Assembly: GCA_000818945.1 (NCBI GenBank)
Contig: KN805386.1
Coordinates: forward strand, 613,509 to 677,508
DNA from: Schizochytrium sp. CCTCC M209059
Lineage: Eukaryota > Sar > Bigyra > Thraustochytrida > Thraustochytriidae
Direction of reading: 5' to 3'
Length of the DNA stretch: 64,000 nt
Positions within the stretch are counted from its first letter, which is position 1. Each line of letters begins with the position of its first letter. The notes under the pieces are model-generated. The model was not told where the DNA came from. It worked only from the letters and a program-made list of their open reading frames with translations, and ran no database searches. A program made the translations under genes and the position numbers. Below are positions 27,584 through 38,032 of the stretch, piece by piece.

Positions 27584-29068
27584 TCAGGAGTCAGTGTCGA
27601 CAGTTGCGGGAGAATTCGAGAGGGCAAATGTGGGACTACGCGCCCCGAGAGTACACAAAAGTTTCGTGATCGCGTCCTTGGATGCGAGTCCGTGCTCTTG
27701 GACAGAGCGTTCTGCATCAGACAAAAGCACATGGAGATCGCATTGTACCTGCAGCGCCATATCTGCATCCGTCTGCGCGGCGTATTGCAAGGCTTCGTCG
27801 ATTTCTTTAAGACGCTGTTTTGCTTCCTTTTGCGAGTCTGCCACACGACTTAGTGCTGAATCTGACCTCACGGACGCCCTACAGTCGTCTGCTTGATCGG
27901 TGGGGGGTTCGTCATCTTCTGTGAGAAAAAAGGACTTTGTCTCCCATTCTGTTGGTCCAACCAGCAGGCGGAGGCGGCTTCTGATGCTCTCACTCTGCAT
28001 TTTAGCATCGGGCAGCTCGCCATATCGCGCGAGTATCCCTAAATGTGGCTTTTCGCCATCATCTTGCTCTTGAAGAACTTGCGCGAAGTCTTCAATAGAT
28101 GCGCTTTTGCTTTCTTCATAAACATCAGATTTTTCTTCCTTGTCGTCATGTTCGTCATCGTAGTCTGCGAGAAGAAGAAGTTCTTCCACACGAGCCTCGT
28201 CCTGAGGTGTCATGAGCCGACTCGAAGTCCGAGCGAGCTGAATATTGCGGGTCACGTAATCGTCACTTTCTACGTAATCATTGTTGTTCCTGTTGCTTGT
28301 AGGGATATCTTGCACTGCGAGAGGAGATTTTAAATGCAATTCAAGAGCTCCTGGCCCAACCTTGCTTCGACTGACATCGGCTTCCTCGTCATCTTCATCG
28401 TCAGACATATCCTCGGCCTCTCTTTGTCGTCGGCTCCGTCTCTTTCTTCGTCGCTTCTTTTTGCCCGCAGTCGCTGATTGCGCACCTGGCAAAGGTGGCA
28501 GCACAAGCTGTTGGCTCTCTGGTTGTTCGCTCAAGGGTAGCTGCAGCTGCTGGTGCTGCTGGTGCTGGTGCTGCTGAGGATGATGATGAGTTGGAGAAGA
28601 AGGTTGAGAGTGCGAGATACTCGAGGATGCTGCAACTTCGGCTGCTCTCTTTTCGAGTGCGAGAAGTTTCTCGTCAAGCTTGGCGATCTTCTTCTTTCCT
28701 GCTGCGAGCTTTTCGTCCATTTTGTCTTGCTCGACGAGAGCTTGCGCAGCCTGGTCGGACTTGAGCGCGAAAGAGACCTTTTCCTCAAAGTCATCGCCCA
28801 AAGTTGCGACCGTGCGCACATGATCCATGTATGACTCAAGTTCTGCGCGCATGTCCTCTGCCGTCCTCTTTTGCTCGCGTAGACCGCTGCTCCTTGGCCT
28901 CCTCGTGCCTGCTTGCAGCTTCGGGGTCGACGGCTCGGGGCTGAGGACCTCCATCTGGCCTCGCGCAGGAATGGCAGCTGCTGTTGCGCGAGCGCGAGGT
29001 GAGGGCGTCCCGGGGACACGTCTTGCGCCTTTGCGGTTCACCTCGCGGCGCACGGCAGGCGCAGCCAT
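27584..29068 (-). CDS. FSIP1-like (fibrous sheath-interacting protein 1 family) protein
   Basis: The 494-aa product shares the ordered blocks of FSIP1 as I recall them: a Lys-rich helix MDEKLAAGKKKIAKLDEKL at ~117-135, a central block with DDYVTRNIQLARTSS followed by EARVEELLLLADYDDE (~268-305; FSIP1 has a very similar FIKRNIELAKES...KRLVELL arrangement), and a C-terminal helix KQRLKEIDEALQ. Between them are a Gln/His-rich stretch, a KKKRRRKRRSRRQR basic cluster and an acidic stretch. FSIP1 proteins occur in flagellated eukaryotes, so an axonemal or basal-body role is inferred and implies a flagellated life stage. The start is the ATG at 29068; upstream frame needs GTG. It ends 202 bp from the convergent VWA8 stop. 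Confidence 0.65.
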   Translation of the reverse strand: MAAPAVRREVNRKGARRVPGTPSPRARATAAAIPARGQMEVLSPEPSTPKLQAGTRRPRSSGLREQKRTAEDMRAELESYMDHVRTVATLGDDFEEKVSFALKSDQAAQALVEQDKMDEKLAAGKKKIAKLDEKLLALEKRAAEVAASSSISHSQPSSPTHHHPQQHQHQQHQQLQLPLSEQPESQQLVLPPLPGAQSATAGKKKRRRKRRSRRQREAEDMSDDEDDEEADVSRSKVGPGALELHLKSPLAVQDIPTSNRNNNDYVESDDYVTRNIQLARTSSRLMTPQDEARVEELLLLADYDDEHDDKEEKSDVYEESKSASIEDFAQVLQEQDDGEKPHLGILARYGELPDAKMQSESIRSRLRLLVGPTEWETKSFFLTEDDEPPTDQADDCRASVRSDSALSRVADSQKEAKQRLKEIDEALQYAAQTDADMALQVQCDLHVLLSDAERSVQEHGLASKDAITKLLCTLGARSPTFALSNSPATVDTDS

Positions 29069-29429
29069 CCTCCAGACACGCGCTCGCGCAAAGAAGACAA
29101 TCTCCTTCTCTCGCGCTCGCCTTCTTTCGCCACGTCGAAGCGTGCCCCCGCACGCGCGATGCCCCGCGGAGTCTGCCTCGCTGTCTGCCCGCCTGCTTGC
29201 ATGCCTGCAAATGTGTCCGGTGGAACCGTTCACGGCTTGGCGCTCTCAGGCACTGAGCAAGCTGCTTGCTAAGACGGTGTGTACTGGCAGTAAGTGGCTA
29301 GGCTAGCTGTAGACAGACTGACGGGGAGCGCTTGCGGGCGGCACGGGCGCTTGCGAGCGCAGGCGCGCGCGGCCTTGCGGAGGAGGGAGCGCAGCAAAAC
29401 CTGGAACGAGGTATCGCCGCGTACGCAAC
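29069..29429. other. Divergent intergenic/promoter region
   Basis: 361 bp lie between the FSIP1-like (-) and ARM-like (+) starts. It is GC-rich, with no repeat or extra gene visible. Confidence 0.55.
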
Positions 29430-32400
29430 ATGGAGGTGCGACGTGACGAGCCGAGACCGTCGGCGGTGGAAATGACGATGACAACACGGGGCAGACAAGT
29501 GATCCTCGTGACGGCGCCAACGCCCGTAGCTCCCAAGGCAACCAACTATTCTCGACTGCGACCATGGAAAAGGAGACAACGCAGGAAACAGGAACGCTTG
29601 ACATCGATGCGTGCAGCCGCACTTGAACTTCTGCCTCGACGAAAGCCAACCTGGGACAACGAAGTCGAAGATGACGACCCTGCTGTCGGTGGTGGCAGCG
29701 AAAGCGGAGATACGGGGAGAAGAGCATCTCGACGTAGCTCTTCGTTCATCTCTCTCTCACCCCAGGAGGGGACTGCCAACCTGACAAATGCTGAAAATGT
29801 GCAGGAAATTGGAAAGTTCGCGGTGCCATCAAACATGGATGAGCTCTTGCATGAAATCCAGCTTGCGTGGGCCGCTCGCTTCGGGACAGTGTTGAAGCCT
29901 GAGGAACTGTATGTTTGCTACAAGCGACTCAATTTTCGTGCAGCCCGTTTTCGAACCATCGAGTACCTACGCACGCAGATACCTGATCCAAAGTATAGTC
30001 AGCAACGAGTACTGCAAAGCATCGTGCGTGTGCCGTTGGCAGAAACGTTTGCGCTTGCAGCATGGCAGTTCGCGGCTGGCTCAAGTTTTATGCACTGGCG
30101 AGAAGAAATGCCAGAGAAAGTCATGGACCGTCTTATGGATGCCGTACGTACCGAGTGGACAGCGATTGGGGCATGGTGGTCCATGCTGAGTCGCGGGGTG
30201 CGGCTGAGCGACGCTCGTGTAGAGGCTCTCGCAGGCGCATTAGCGTCTTCGTGCGTACGAGAAGTGCCCATGGTGCTTGAGACGCTTGCTTGGATTCGAC
30301 CAAAGGAGATTACTGTGCCCATGGTACAGTATGCATTGTCGGGTCTTGACAAACATGCTAACCTTGCATGCGCACTATTTTGCTCGTGGTGGCCCAAATC
30401 ATACATTGCCCTGCGGTCTGTGGAGGCAAGTCTCGACTGCAAGGTTATGTGCAAGCACTTGGCTTCTGCAAAGGACCTGCGCTCAGCAATTCGTTATGTT
30501 TGTGCAATTGCGCAAATGGCCGAGGTAGCCGGTGAGAAGGTATTGTATCCAGAGCTCCTTGACTGTCTCAAACTGTTCTGCACTCATGTCTTTCTTGAAT
30601 TCGGCCATGATGTCCCGGCACATTTCGCGGTGGGTCTGGAGTGCGCGCTGCGGACATTAGCAAAGTGCACGGGAGATCTTGGTCTCATCCGGTTGCTCAA
30701 GAATTTCATAGGGTGGAATGAAGACCTATGCGTAGATCTTCTCGTGACGCAAGTTGCGCCACAACGCAGCACCGCTACGACATTTGACGACAGTGCCGAA
30801 CAAGTTCTTGTTTCGCGCCTTCGGCTTACCAAGACCCAGGCAGTACAAGAGCGCGTTTTGCAAGCAATGGCCAAACGGCCTGCGCCCTATGCATCTGCGG
30901 GAGGACTTGCCATTGTTCTCAGCATGATGCGTCGCACGGGGGGCATCAAGTGTTCCCGGGCTCTTGCTTGTGAGGCAGCCGCGCGCATGGCACCCTTTAA
31001 TGCTCACACGGAGCGTGCCCCCGAAGCAGAGCGTGTCGTGTCATTGTGTGCAGAACAGCCTCGTCTGATCCGAGTCCTCTTTGACGGCCGGGGCACCGTA
31101 TCTCAAATCGACGAACTCTTCCGCTTGCTGCGACTTTCGTCAAAGGACTTTAGCTCGAGCAACTTTGAGATGACTGTGGTTCTCATATGGCGCGCATTAG
31201 CTCCGAAAGACGGCGGGGCGTCCACGGCCAAGTTCCAAGCTGGCATCGTTGATTATGCAGACCGCCTCGCGGGGCACCTTGGAGGCAATTGCGCGTATTT
31301 GCGGAAAACGATCCGGAAATATTGCGACTTCTCCCAGCGTGGGCCTTTGATGGAGGTTTCGTACGAGCCAGAGATTCACATGTGGAAAGCCATCTCATAC
31401 AAGCGCTCCCTTCTCGAGACAACCAAGGCCACGCCGCAGGACCTGAGACGAGGATCTCGCATCTTTGGTTTCTTCGAGACGGAAAAGGATGCATACCACG
31501 CATATACACTTGCGTGTAACGGGAAGCGTCCTCTGCCCCCGGCGCCCGCTCAAGAGGACGAAGAGCTTGTCCGGGTCCGCGGAGCTGTGTGCTCCCGTGT
31601 TCAGGTAATTTTGGGTCTCTTGAGCGAACTGCACGCGCTGAGTAAAGTGGAACTGGAGGCGGATCATGCCAAACAGCTCGTTGAATTCGATGAGGAGGTG
31701 GTGGAGCACATCAAAGAGCGCGCAGCGGCGCAGGAGCTTTTCGAAGAATCACTTGAGCTTGAAGACATTCCAGCGTCGCGCGTTCGCTTTCAGGCTTTGG
31801 AGAAGCTGCAGGCCAAAGCAGATCGCGAGCGAAGACGATCGCTTGTACGGTCTCATCGACACCAGCGATGTCAAGTGTATGGCGTCTTGCGAAACCCGGA
31901 CTTTATCGCGGACTTGTTTTTCATTGGCTTCTCATCCGCATTCCGCGCTCAAGCCAAAGCTCGCGCGGTTGATCTATTATCCTATGTGCTATTTGACGAC
32001 CCAGAAAAGGCCGCGCAAGAGGACGAAGACGAGTTCGATGACGAAGACGAAGACGATGAGCTGCAAGAGGATCCTGAGTCTGAGCTGGAGCTTGATGAAG
32101 AGTCCGATGAGGATAGCGGCTCTGACGACGGTGACGAAGGATCCTGTGGTCCCGGGGATCTTGGCCTCAGGCCCAAAGTCAATGGCCCGTCCATCCGCAA
32201 GATTTGGAATCGAAAGATGGACGAGCTTCTCTTCGGGAAACCAAGAATGTTTTATGAGGTGCGATTTACGGCTGTGTTGTGCACCCTGCTGCGAACTTCG
32301 ACGGCATCAGACATGCGGCAGATTGCCCTAGAGCATCTTGTACGGATTGCTTCCCAGCCCAGTACCAAGCAGACGATTGCCAAGATGGATGGCATCCCTA

Positions 32401-34124
32401 TTTTGATGATGTGTCTGCGCGAGACGACGCCCACAGAAGCGCATCAACAGAATGTAACGCTGGCTGCGCTTACGCTACGCCAGCTGGCGGTGGACCCACT
32501 TAACGCACAGCTCATGAGCATGGATGGAGGTTTTGATGCTCTCTTATCGTTGGGCAGTCATGAGCTAGCAGGCAAACTCATCAAGGACATTGTTCGCGTG
32601 ATCTCGCAGCATCCGTACAATGCAACCAACGTCTATGCGCACGAGCTCCCGCGCTACACAAGACGCAAATCCTTTGCACCCGTGGTTATGGGCGTGGATG
32701 TGACCAAAGCGGGCGCTATGCGTGTACACCTGGACCCGCTCATCTTTGCGCGTTCTGCAGGTTCAATGAAGACGGAATCTGCGGAACCAGAGACCACCAG
32801 CTGCGATAGCAGGGCCGTCCCTCTTTGCGAAAACGAAGCAAGAATCGAGGATCACGATTGTGATGCTGAGGAGAGACAACTGGCGCAGACCAATGCAGAC
32901 GCAGCGCCTGTGCAAATGAAAGAAGACAACTCTTTGGATGATCAATCTCGTTCCAAGCAAATGAACAAGAGTTCGATTGTCAAAGGCAAGAGCAAAAGCT
33001 TTGTGTTCGAGAGGAATGCGCGAGCACGTGTACTGGACCCTATGGAACGTGCCAACGCGCGCTTGTGGATGTTTCCGCAAACAAATGGGGTGTTGCAAGA
33101 GTTACCCGTGTACCAGGGTCCAGATGGGGTTCGCTTTCACCTCTTTGTCGACGCAGAGCCCCAAGTCGAACATTACATTCCTTCTGCGCGGCGTCCCGAT
33201 CCGTCGGATGCCATTGACACACTCGATTTGGAAGATGATCGACCATCAACTTCGCCATGTTTCGATCTCGAAGCGATGGGAGAATGCCTCGATGCAAGAT
33301 TCGTACCAAGCTTGCGTATCTGCCCCAACCCACCTGACCGTACACCAGAAGCACGCATTTGCCATTCCATGCTTGACCCTTTGACAGGACAAGTACTTTA
33401 CGATGAGGTTCACATTTGTGCACAAGGAGAGGTGAAGCATGCCGCGCATGTGGTCTTTTCTGGCGATCGCGCCGGAGACGCTTTTCGGCTCGAGCATCAT
33501 ACAATCATATCGTCTCTTGCTGCAAACGTACAGCAGCCCGATGAGGCATGGCTGGACTTGCTCGGTATTCCCGGTGGGAAACTCGGCCATGAACCAACGT
33601 CGGCGCAGGAATGGGTCGTCGCGCTGGCTGTAAGCAGCACAAGACTTCCCGTACCTCGTGCGCTGCTCACACCGGAAGATAGCTACCTCGACCTTTTGCA
33701 AATTGCGCAAGATGTCGACTGGAGTGTGGAGGGCATCCAGGAATCGGAGAATGTTGCGACCAAAGTGGAGGATCTGACACGGCTTTTGGACGAGGCTGCA
33801 AAGAAAGAGCAACGGAAAAAGGTGGAGGCGGCCCGGGCAAAGACAAAGCGGACCGTACGCAAATCGAAACGAACGCGTAAGCTCATGGGAATTCTTGAAC
33901 AGATCAATCCTTCGGATCTGATGCCATCGGCTCCAGAAGATGCACGGGCTGTTATACACGCCTATCAAGCCTCGCGAGTACTCTTACAGGCATCATCATA
34001 CAACTTGCCGGACTCAAAGCTAATTGAAATACACCAACACATTCCGCCGCGTGTCTTGCAGCGCATGCGTGTACGCATTCAGAGCGAGATTGAAGCAATG
34101 GATCCTAAATTCAAGAGAAAGTGA
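29430..34124 (+). CDS. Large helical (ARM/HEAT-like) protein of unknown function
   Basis: A single 1564-codon frame starts at an ATG at 29430 (CAACATGG). The N-terminal ~90 residues are basic (RLRPWKRRQRRKQER). Residues ~130-800 are Leu/Ala-rich helices without recognised motifs. A strongly acidic segment (runs of Asp/Glu) spans ~862-905. Residues ~950-1065 look like ARM repeats (ALEHLVRIASQPSTKQTI, GIPILMMCLRE, LTLRQLAVDP). A second, beta-richer part follows (~1190-1350), then a basic coiled coil (KKEQRKKVEAARAKTKRTVRK, ~1455-1485). No catalytic motif, signal peptide or membrane helix is seen. The length and uniform composition argue that it is real. I cannot name the family; a scaffold role is only a guess from its helical repeats. 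Confidence 0.8.
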   Translation: MEVRRDEPRPSAVEMTMTTRGRQVILVTAPTPVAPKATNYSRLRPWKRRQRRKQERLTSMRAAALELLPRRKPTWDNEVEDDDPAVGGGSESGDTGRRASRRSSSFISLSPQEGTANLTNAENVQEIGKFAVPSNMDELLHEIQLAWAARFGTVLKPEELYVCYKRLNFRAARFRTIEYLRTQIPDPKYSQQRVLQSIVRVPLAETFALAAWQFAAGSSFMHWREEMPEKVMDRLMDAVRTEWTAIGAWWSMLSRGVRLSDARVEALAGALASSCVREVPMVLETLAWIRPKEITVPMVQYALSGLDKHANLACALFCSWWPKSYIALRSVEASLDCKVMCKHLASAKDLRSAIRYVCAIAQMAEVAGEKVLYPELLDCLKLFCTHVFLEFGHDVPAHFAVGLECALRTLAKCTGDLGLIRLLKNFIGWNEDLCVDLLVTQVAPQRSTATTFDDSAEQVLVSRLRLTKTQAVQERVLQAMAKRPAPYASAGGLAIVLSMMRRTGGIKCSRALACEAAARMAPFNAHTERAPEAERVVSLCAEQPRLIRVLFDGRGTVSQIDELFRLLRLSSKDFSSSNFEMTVVLIWRALAPKDGGASTAKFQAGIVDYADRLAGHLGGNCAYLRKTIRKYCDFSQRGPLMEVSYEPEIHMWKAISYKRSLLETTKATPQDLRRGSRIFGFFETEKDAYHAYTLACNGKRPLPPAPAQEDEELVRVRGAVCSRVQVILGLLSELHALSKVELEADHAKQLVEFDEEVVEHIKERAAAQELFEESLELEDIPASRVRFQALEKLQAKADRERRRSLVRSHRHQRCQVYGVLRNPDFIADLFFIGFSSAFRAQAKARAVDLLSYVLFDDPEKAAQEDEDEFDDEDEDDELQEDPESELELDEESDEDSGSDDGDEGSCGPGDLGLRPKVNGPSIRKIWNRKMDELLFGKPRMFYEVRFTAVLCTLLRTSTASDMRQIALEHLVRIASQPSTKQTIAKMDGIPILMMCLRETTPTEAHQQNVTLAALTLRQLAVDPLNAQLMSMDGGFDALLSLGSHELAGKLIKDIVRVISQHPYNATNVYAHELPRYTRRKSFAPVVMGVDVTKAGAMRVHLDPLIFARSAGSMKTESAEPETTSCDSRAVPLCENEARIEDHDCDAEERQLAQTNADAAPVQMKEDNSLDDQSRSKQMNKSSIVKGKSKSFVFERNARARVLDPMERANARLWMFPQTNGVLQELPVYQGPDGVRFHLFVDAEPQVEHYIPSARRPDPSDAIDTLDLEDDRPSTSPCFDLEAMGECLDARFVPSLRICPNPPDRTPEARICHSMLDPLTGQVLYDEVHICAQGEVKHAAHVVFSGDRAGDAFRLEHHTIISSLAANVQQPDEAWLDLLGIPGGKLGHEPTSAQEWVVALAVSSTRLPVPRALLTPEDSYLDLLQIAQDVDWSVEGIQESENVATKVEDLTRLLDEAAKKEQRKKVEAARAKTKRTVRKSKRTRKLMGILEQINPSDLMPSAPEDARAVIHAYQASRVLLQASSYNLPDSKLIEIHQHIPPRVLQRMRVRIQSEIEAMDPKFKRK

Positions 34125-34158
34125 AAGACAACGACTGATGTAAGAACATTATCAATGA

Positions 34159-35070
34159 TTATATCTTACTGGACTGATCCTTTTGCTCGGCTGCGTTGAG
34201 AGCGCCTTGGGAGGCTCTGCACAAAAGAGCGCCGGTCTCCGGGTCAAAGATCGAGGCACCCTGGATGCTACGTCCGTCGCTCGCAGCCTCGAGGTTGAAC
34301 TCGCAGTAGACCCACTCGAGGTCAGGACGCGGCTCGGCAAAGAGATACGTATTGAAGGAGAGAGTAGGAACCCAACTCTTGTCCCCAAAGGGCAGAAGCG
34401 CCTTGATCGTAGGAATCGCTGCGTCAGAAATGGCAACCAAGGATTCTACAGTAATGGGCTCGCTACGATCTTCGTGGCGCATATAGACGTTGAACTTGGT
34501 GGGACACGGGTCCGGGTGCTCCTTCTGCGAGGTCATGCGGAGATAGACATCTTTGTCACCGGGAGGAAAGTTCCAGACCCAGCGTCTGAAAAGTTCGCGC
34601 GTCTCACCGTTGACCTTGGGAACAGAGGAAGATTTGAACCTTTCGCTTTGAGTGTTGATGAGCTTGACATCTTCCACGGGGATGTAGTTGGTTGCTGGGC
34701 AGGGATCGTACTTGCCAAAGCCTGCAATGGCCATAATGCGGACCTTGCCAGCCTGCTGGAGCTCTGCAGAAACCCAGGAAAGGGTTCTGCCGCGTTTGAC
34801 GACACGCACTGCGATCTCGCATGGGGCATTGCCCACGGTGGCTGCAAGGAAGGAGTGCTGCATGTGGAGACAGTTGAGATTGGATTCTTTGTCGAGTCCA
34901 TGGCGCTTCTGCTCATTGCGCATCGCGCGCAAAATGAGAGCCATCAGCAGACCACCATTTGGCACGATGAAAACATTATACTTGTCGGTGACAAGGCCGC
35001 GCCACGTGGACCCCTCGGCGTCGCCTTTGACGAGGTCCAGAGCGATCGCTTCGTCGAGACGAGTTGCCAT
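34159..35070 (-). CDS. Acyl-CoA thioesterase-like (double hot-dog) protein
   Basis: The 303-aa product has the TesB/4HBT_3-type thioesterase layout: an N-terminal hot-dog with NGGLLMALILRAMRNE (central helix) and HMQHSFLAAT...EIAVRVVKRGRTLSWVSAELQQAGK (strands), and a second hot-dog with AISDAAIPTIKALLPFG...VPTLSFNTYLF and GRSIQGASIFDPETGALLCRASQGAL, whose DxxG-type ending is typical. Such enzymes hydrolyse fatty-acyl-CoA or related thioesters. No peroxisomal C-terminal signal is present (it ends SSKI). The ATG at 35068-35070 is used; a 19-residue extension would need TTG. Convergent with the ARM-like gene, 34 bp apart. Substrate unknown. Confidence 0.78.
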   Translation of the reverse strand: MATRLDEAIALDLVKGDAEGSTWRGLVTDKYNVFIVPNGGLLMALILRAMRNEQKRHGLDKESNLNCLHMQHSFLAATVGNAPCEIAVRVVKRGRTLSWVSAELQQAGKVRIMAIAGFGKYDPCPATNYIPVEDVKLINTQSERFKSSSVPKVNGETRELFRRWVWNFPPGDKDVYLRMTSQKEHPDPCPTKFNVYMRHEDRSEPITVESLVAISDAAIPTIKALLPFGDKSWVPTLSFNTYLFAEPRPDLEWVYCEFNLEAASDGRSIQGASIFDPETGALLCRASQGALNAAEQKDQSSKI

Positions 35071-36096
35071 GATTTTTTTTTCCACGAAAAAAGTGGTCCC
35101 CGAGACAGAATTCTTGTCTCGAAACAAAAGTCTTGTCTCTCTCGAAACGGAGACGTTGTCTCAAAGCGAAAGCCTCGACTCGAAAGCCAGTGCCCGCTCT
35201 ATAGTCTACTCAGAGGTGTGGCCTAAATGCCTCTCGGTCCGGCTGTGCTCGCGCTGCGCCCGGAAATTCAGGTTTGCCTGAACCCTCTGCGACCTTGCGT
35301 GGTCCGCGATCGCGTGAAGGTCGGCCGGGCGCTCAGCCTTGTTGCTCCGAGGGCGCTTTCAAGCGCGTTGCCTCCAGCAAGCCCGCTCGGCCTGACGGTG
35401 GCGACGGCGCAACAACGGCGGCGCCAATGTCGGATGTCGGACCCAAGCCACGTTTTTTTGGATTCTGCCCGCGGCTGAAGTGGGCGGCCAAGTCCGCTCT
35501 TTGTGTAACTCCTCAGTACTACTACCACAATAAGGTATACGTATACTAATTCCCCTTGGACCCTGAGGGCTGGGTTTTCGAGGAGACCGACCGAGGAGCT
35601 CAAGCAGAGCCACATGCATGAGCTTTGGTGCTCAGTGGTCCCGCGGAGGGAAGAGAAAACTCGTGGAGCGAGTAGCGCATAGGCGACCGACCACGAGGTC
35701 AAGGCGATGCAGACATTCTTGTAGTAGAGAGAATTCTGGCTGACGACCGTACAGCGAGCAAGCTTAATTATGTTTGCGGCAGGGGACCAAGATTGTTGGA
35801 ACTCATGGTCCTCACGCTCTCCTATTTTCGAATGGCAGGTGCAGCTCCCCCCCCCCCCCCCCCCCCCACCCCCACCCCAGCCGCCCCACCCTAGCAAGGA
35901 CTCGAGTGGCCCCTGCATGTGGGCTTTGAGCAAAAGTAGGTTGCTCGATGCGCGGCGGACGGCGCTTTCTGCTGTAAGGTTGTTTTCGACAAACGACAAA
36001 GAAACTTCTGTCTACGTACGCCAAAAAGGTATACGTACATACGTTCGTTTTTACGGGTCTGCGACAAATGTATGCAGGGTCAGGAAAGTGTCTACC
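35071..36096. other. Intergenic region with poly-C tract and GTATAC palindromes
   Basis: A run of about 21 C lies at 35847-35867, followed by C-rich sequence. A 12-bp palindrome GTATACGTATAC lies near 35535-35546, and related TACGTAC elements cluster at about 36013-36045. The thioesterase promoter must lie just above 35070. Frames here are short and compositional. Confidence 0.6.
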
Positions 36097-38032
36097 TTAC
36101 GTTTGGCGAGTCCTTAGCATTTCGGGCAGAAAGTATCGCTCCATGATGACGCCAATGAGATCCTGAACATTGGTGACTAACTTGGGGTACTCAGTAAGAG
36201 CCCATTTTGCGCGCAAAGCAATTTCGCGCCACTGTATGGCGCCGTCGTGGCTGAGATCAGCGGCTGCAAACAGCTTTCGAGCCTTTTCGCAAGAATAACA
36301 TGTAAGAAATCGTGCCATGAAAGCGTCATAAAAGTTGTCAAACGAGATGCAGTCATCCTTGGCATGGTCCTTGTAGTCCCATACATCAAAATAAGCTCTA
36401 AGCGCCACAAGTATTGGATGCTTATCGAGAGACGCATCGTGGTCGATCACGCTGAGCATGGCCTCTGTCGGGACGCCACCACTCCGCTCAAAGAGAGAAA
36501 AGATACCCACAGTCGATTGGTACTCTTCCTCTCGGCCTTGGCGCAAGTCATCGTGTAGAGTTTCCTGTGTTGAAAGATAACATTCCAAATATTGTGAGTA
36601 TGCCCATATCGTCGGGACAAAGCGAAAGGTATCGTAAACTTACCACCATTTGCTCGCAGACAGCTACAGAGGCTGTCTGGCGCGCCTCGGGGCCAAACAC
36701 TTCGACAAGGCGATCCGCCATCATAGAGGCCGTGGCCATGGTGCTGATCCGCGTCTGAACCGGAACTTGGAAAAGGGTATTGACATCGAAATTCTTTGCT
36801 AACGGGTCGTTGGCTGTGTTGATACCCTCAAAGATGACGTCAAGTGCTCGCGCGCCATAGACTTCAGTTCGTGGATGCGGAGGCTCGTCGGTGATAAGCC
36901 GCGTGATTTCTATTGCGGCTTCGCGGAGTGCTGGAAAGTTGTAGCGCTCGAGCACGCGCGTATTACCAAGTCGTGCAAGGTTTGTAAGAAGAACACACGA
37001 GCAAGCGTGGCCTACAGCCGCACCCTCGTCAGGGATTCCACACCATACGCCGGTCGCGCCGAGCGCGAGAACTTCGAGTGCCGAAGCTTCGGCAAGCCCA
37101 TAGTTCTTATGAATATGGACGAGTATATGGCCGTCCGCCCAATTGTGTTGATCCATGGCTCCGCGTAGCCTTTGCACGGGATCTGCATACTGAAAGGGGA
37201 GAAAGGCGCCAGATGGATCTTCGACGCAAAAGCCCATGATACGCTCCGCGGGCGCAGCGTTGGCAAAAAAGCTTGCGACGCGCTCGACACGCGTTGGGTG
37301 GTTGTGCCATGTGACGAGCCAATCGCGAAAGTTGAAGAAAATTCTTGCATCAGCACAAAGATGAGCACGGATCCAGGCAACTCGGTCTGCGAGGAGGGTA
37401 AAGTAGGGCGGATCTGTCTCGCGAGGCAGTGCGGCGTCCCAGTCAATGCCCGGGTGCGAAAGATCGATCTCTACAATGACGTTGGGAATGCCGCAGTCCT
37501 TTGCAATTTGCAATGACGCTGGAAGCGAGGCATCTGGCAATCTTGTATCCGGGTTAATTTTTTCAAAAAGCTCGGTGAAAAGATAGAATTTGCTGCGATC
37601 CTCATTTTGATCTTGAAAGTACTTGAGAAGTTCGTTGTCGACTCGTTTCAGGCGACCGAGTGCGCCCACGATAATGTGCTCGAGGCCAGTTTTGCGAACA
37701 TGCTGCAGAATTTCCAACTTGTCTTGAAGTGAATGGCCTTTGACCTGTGCGACTGTCGTCTCGCGCATGGAGTTGTCGAGGACAAAGGGGTCGATAGTCC
37801 TCAGGCGCTCGAGCTTTGCCTTGGTATCGGCGAGTCTTGCCTCCTTGATGAGGTCCTCGAGGTTTACTTTGCAAAGAGCTGTTTTGATCTCACAGAGTTC
37901 TGCGCGTAGGGTTTCAGCATCCTTGTTCTGGTCATTATTGATGTCGCCTGATCGTAGATTCTCACTTCTGATCTCTTGCAGACGTGCGAGTGCCCCTACC
38001 TCGCCGGATGGCTTCGTCAACCCGCTGCCCAT
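36097..38032 (-). CDS. DRE-TIM metallolyase (HMGL-like) domain fused to C-terminal EF-hands, one intron
   Basis: Coding exons are 36644-38032 and 36097-36564 (complement). A 79-nt intron (36565-36643) with GTAAGT donor and CAACACAG acceptor joins them in phase 0, giving 618 aa. Residues ~85-410 are an HMGL-like TIM barrel: LDNSMRETTV matches the D-x3-R-[DE] start motif, DKLEILQHVRKTGLEHIIVG follows, and HIHKNYGLAEASALEVLALGATGVWCGI corresponds to the HxHN...GLA...A-x-GA end of the barrel. The second half has an EF-hand pair: a degenerate loop at ~528-539 and a good one at 566-577 (DLSHDGAIQWRE). The N-terminus MGSGLTKP fits N-myristoylation. Relatives condense or cleave acyl-CoAs with 2-oxo acids. 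Calcium control of such an enzyme is inferred and unusual. Confidence 0.8.
36565..36643 (-). other. Spliceosomal intron in the HMGL/EF-hand gene
   Basis: 79 nt, coding-strand donor GTAAGT and acceptor TTCAACACAG. Removing it joins two open frames in phase 0 that are otherwise separated by a frame change. It is the best-supported intron in the window. Confidence 0.85.
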
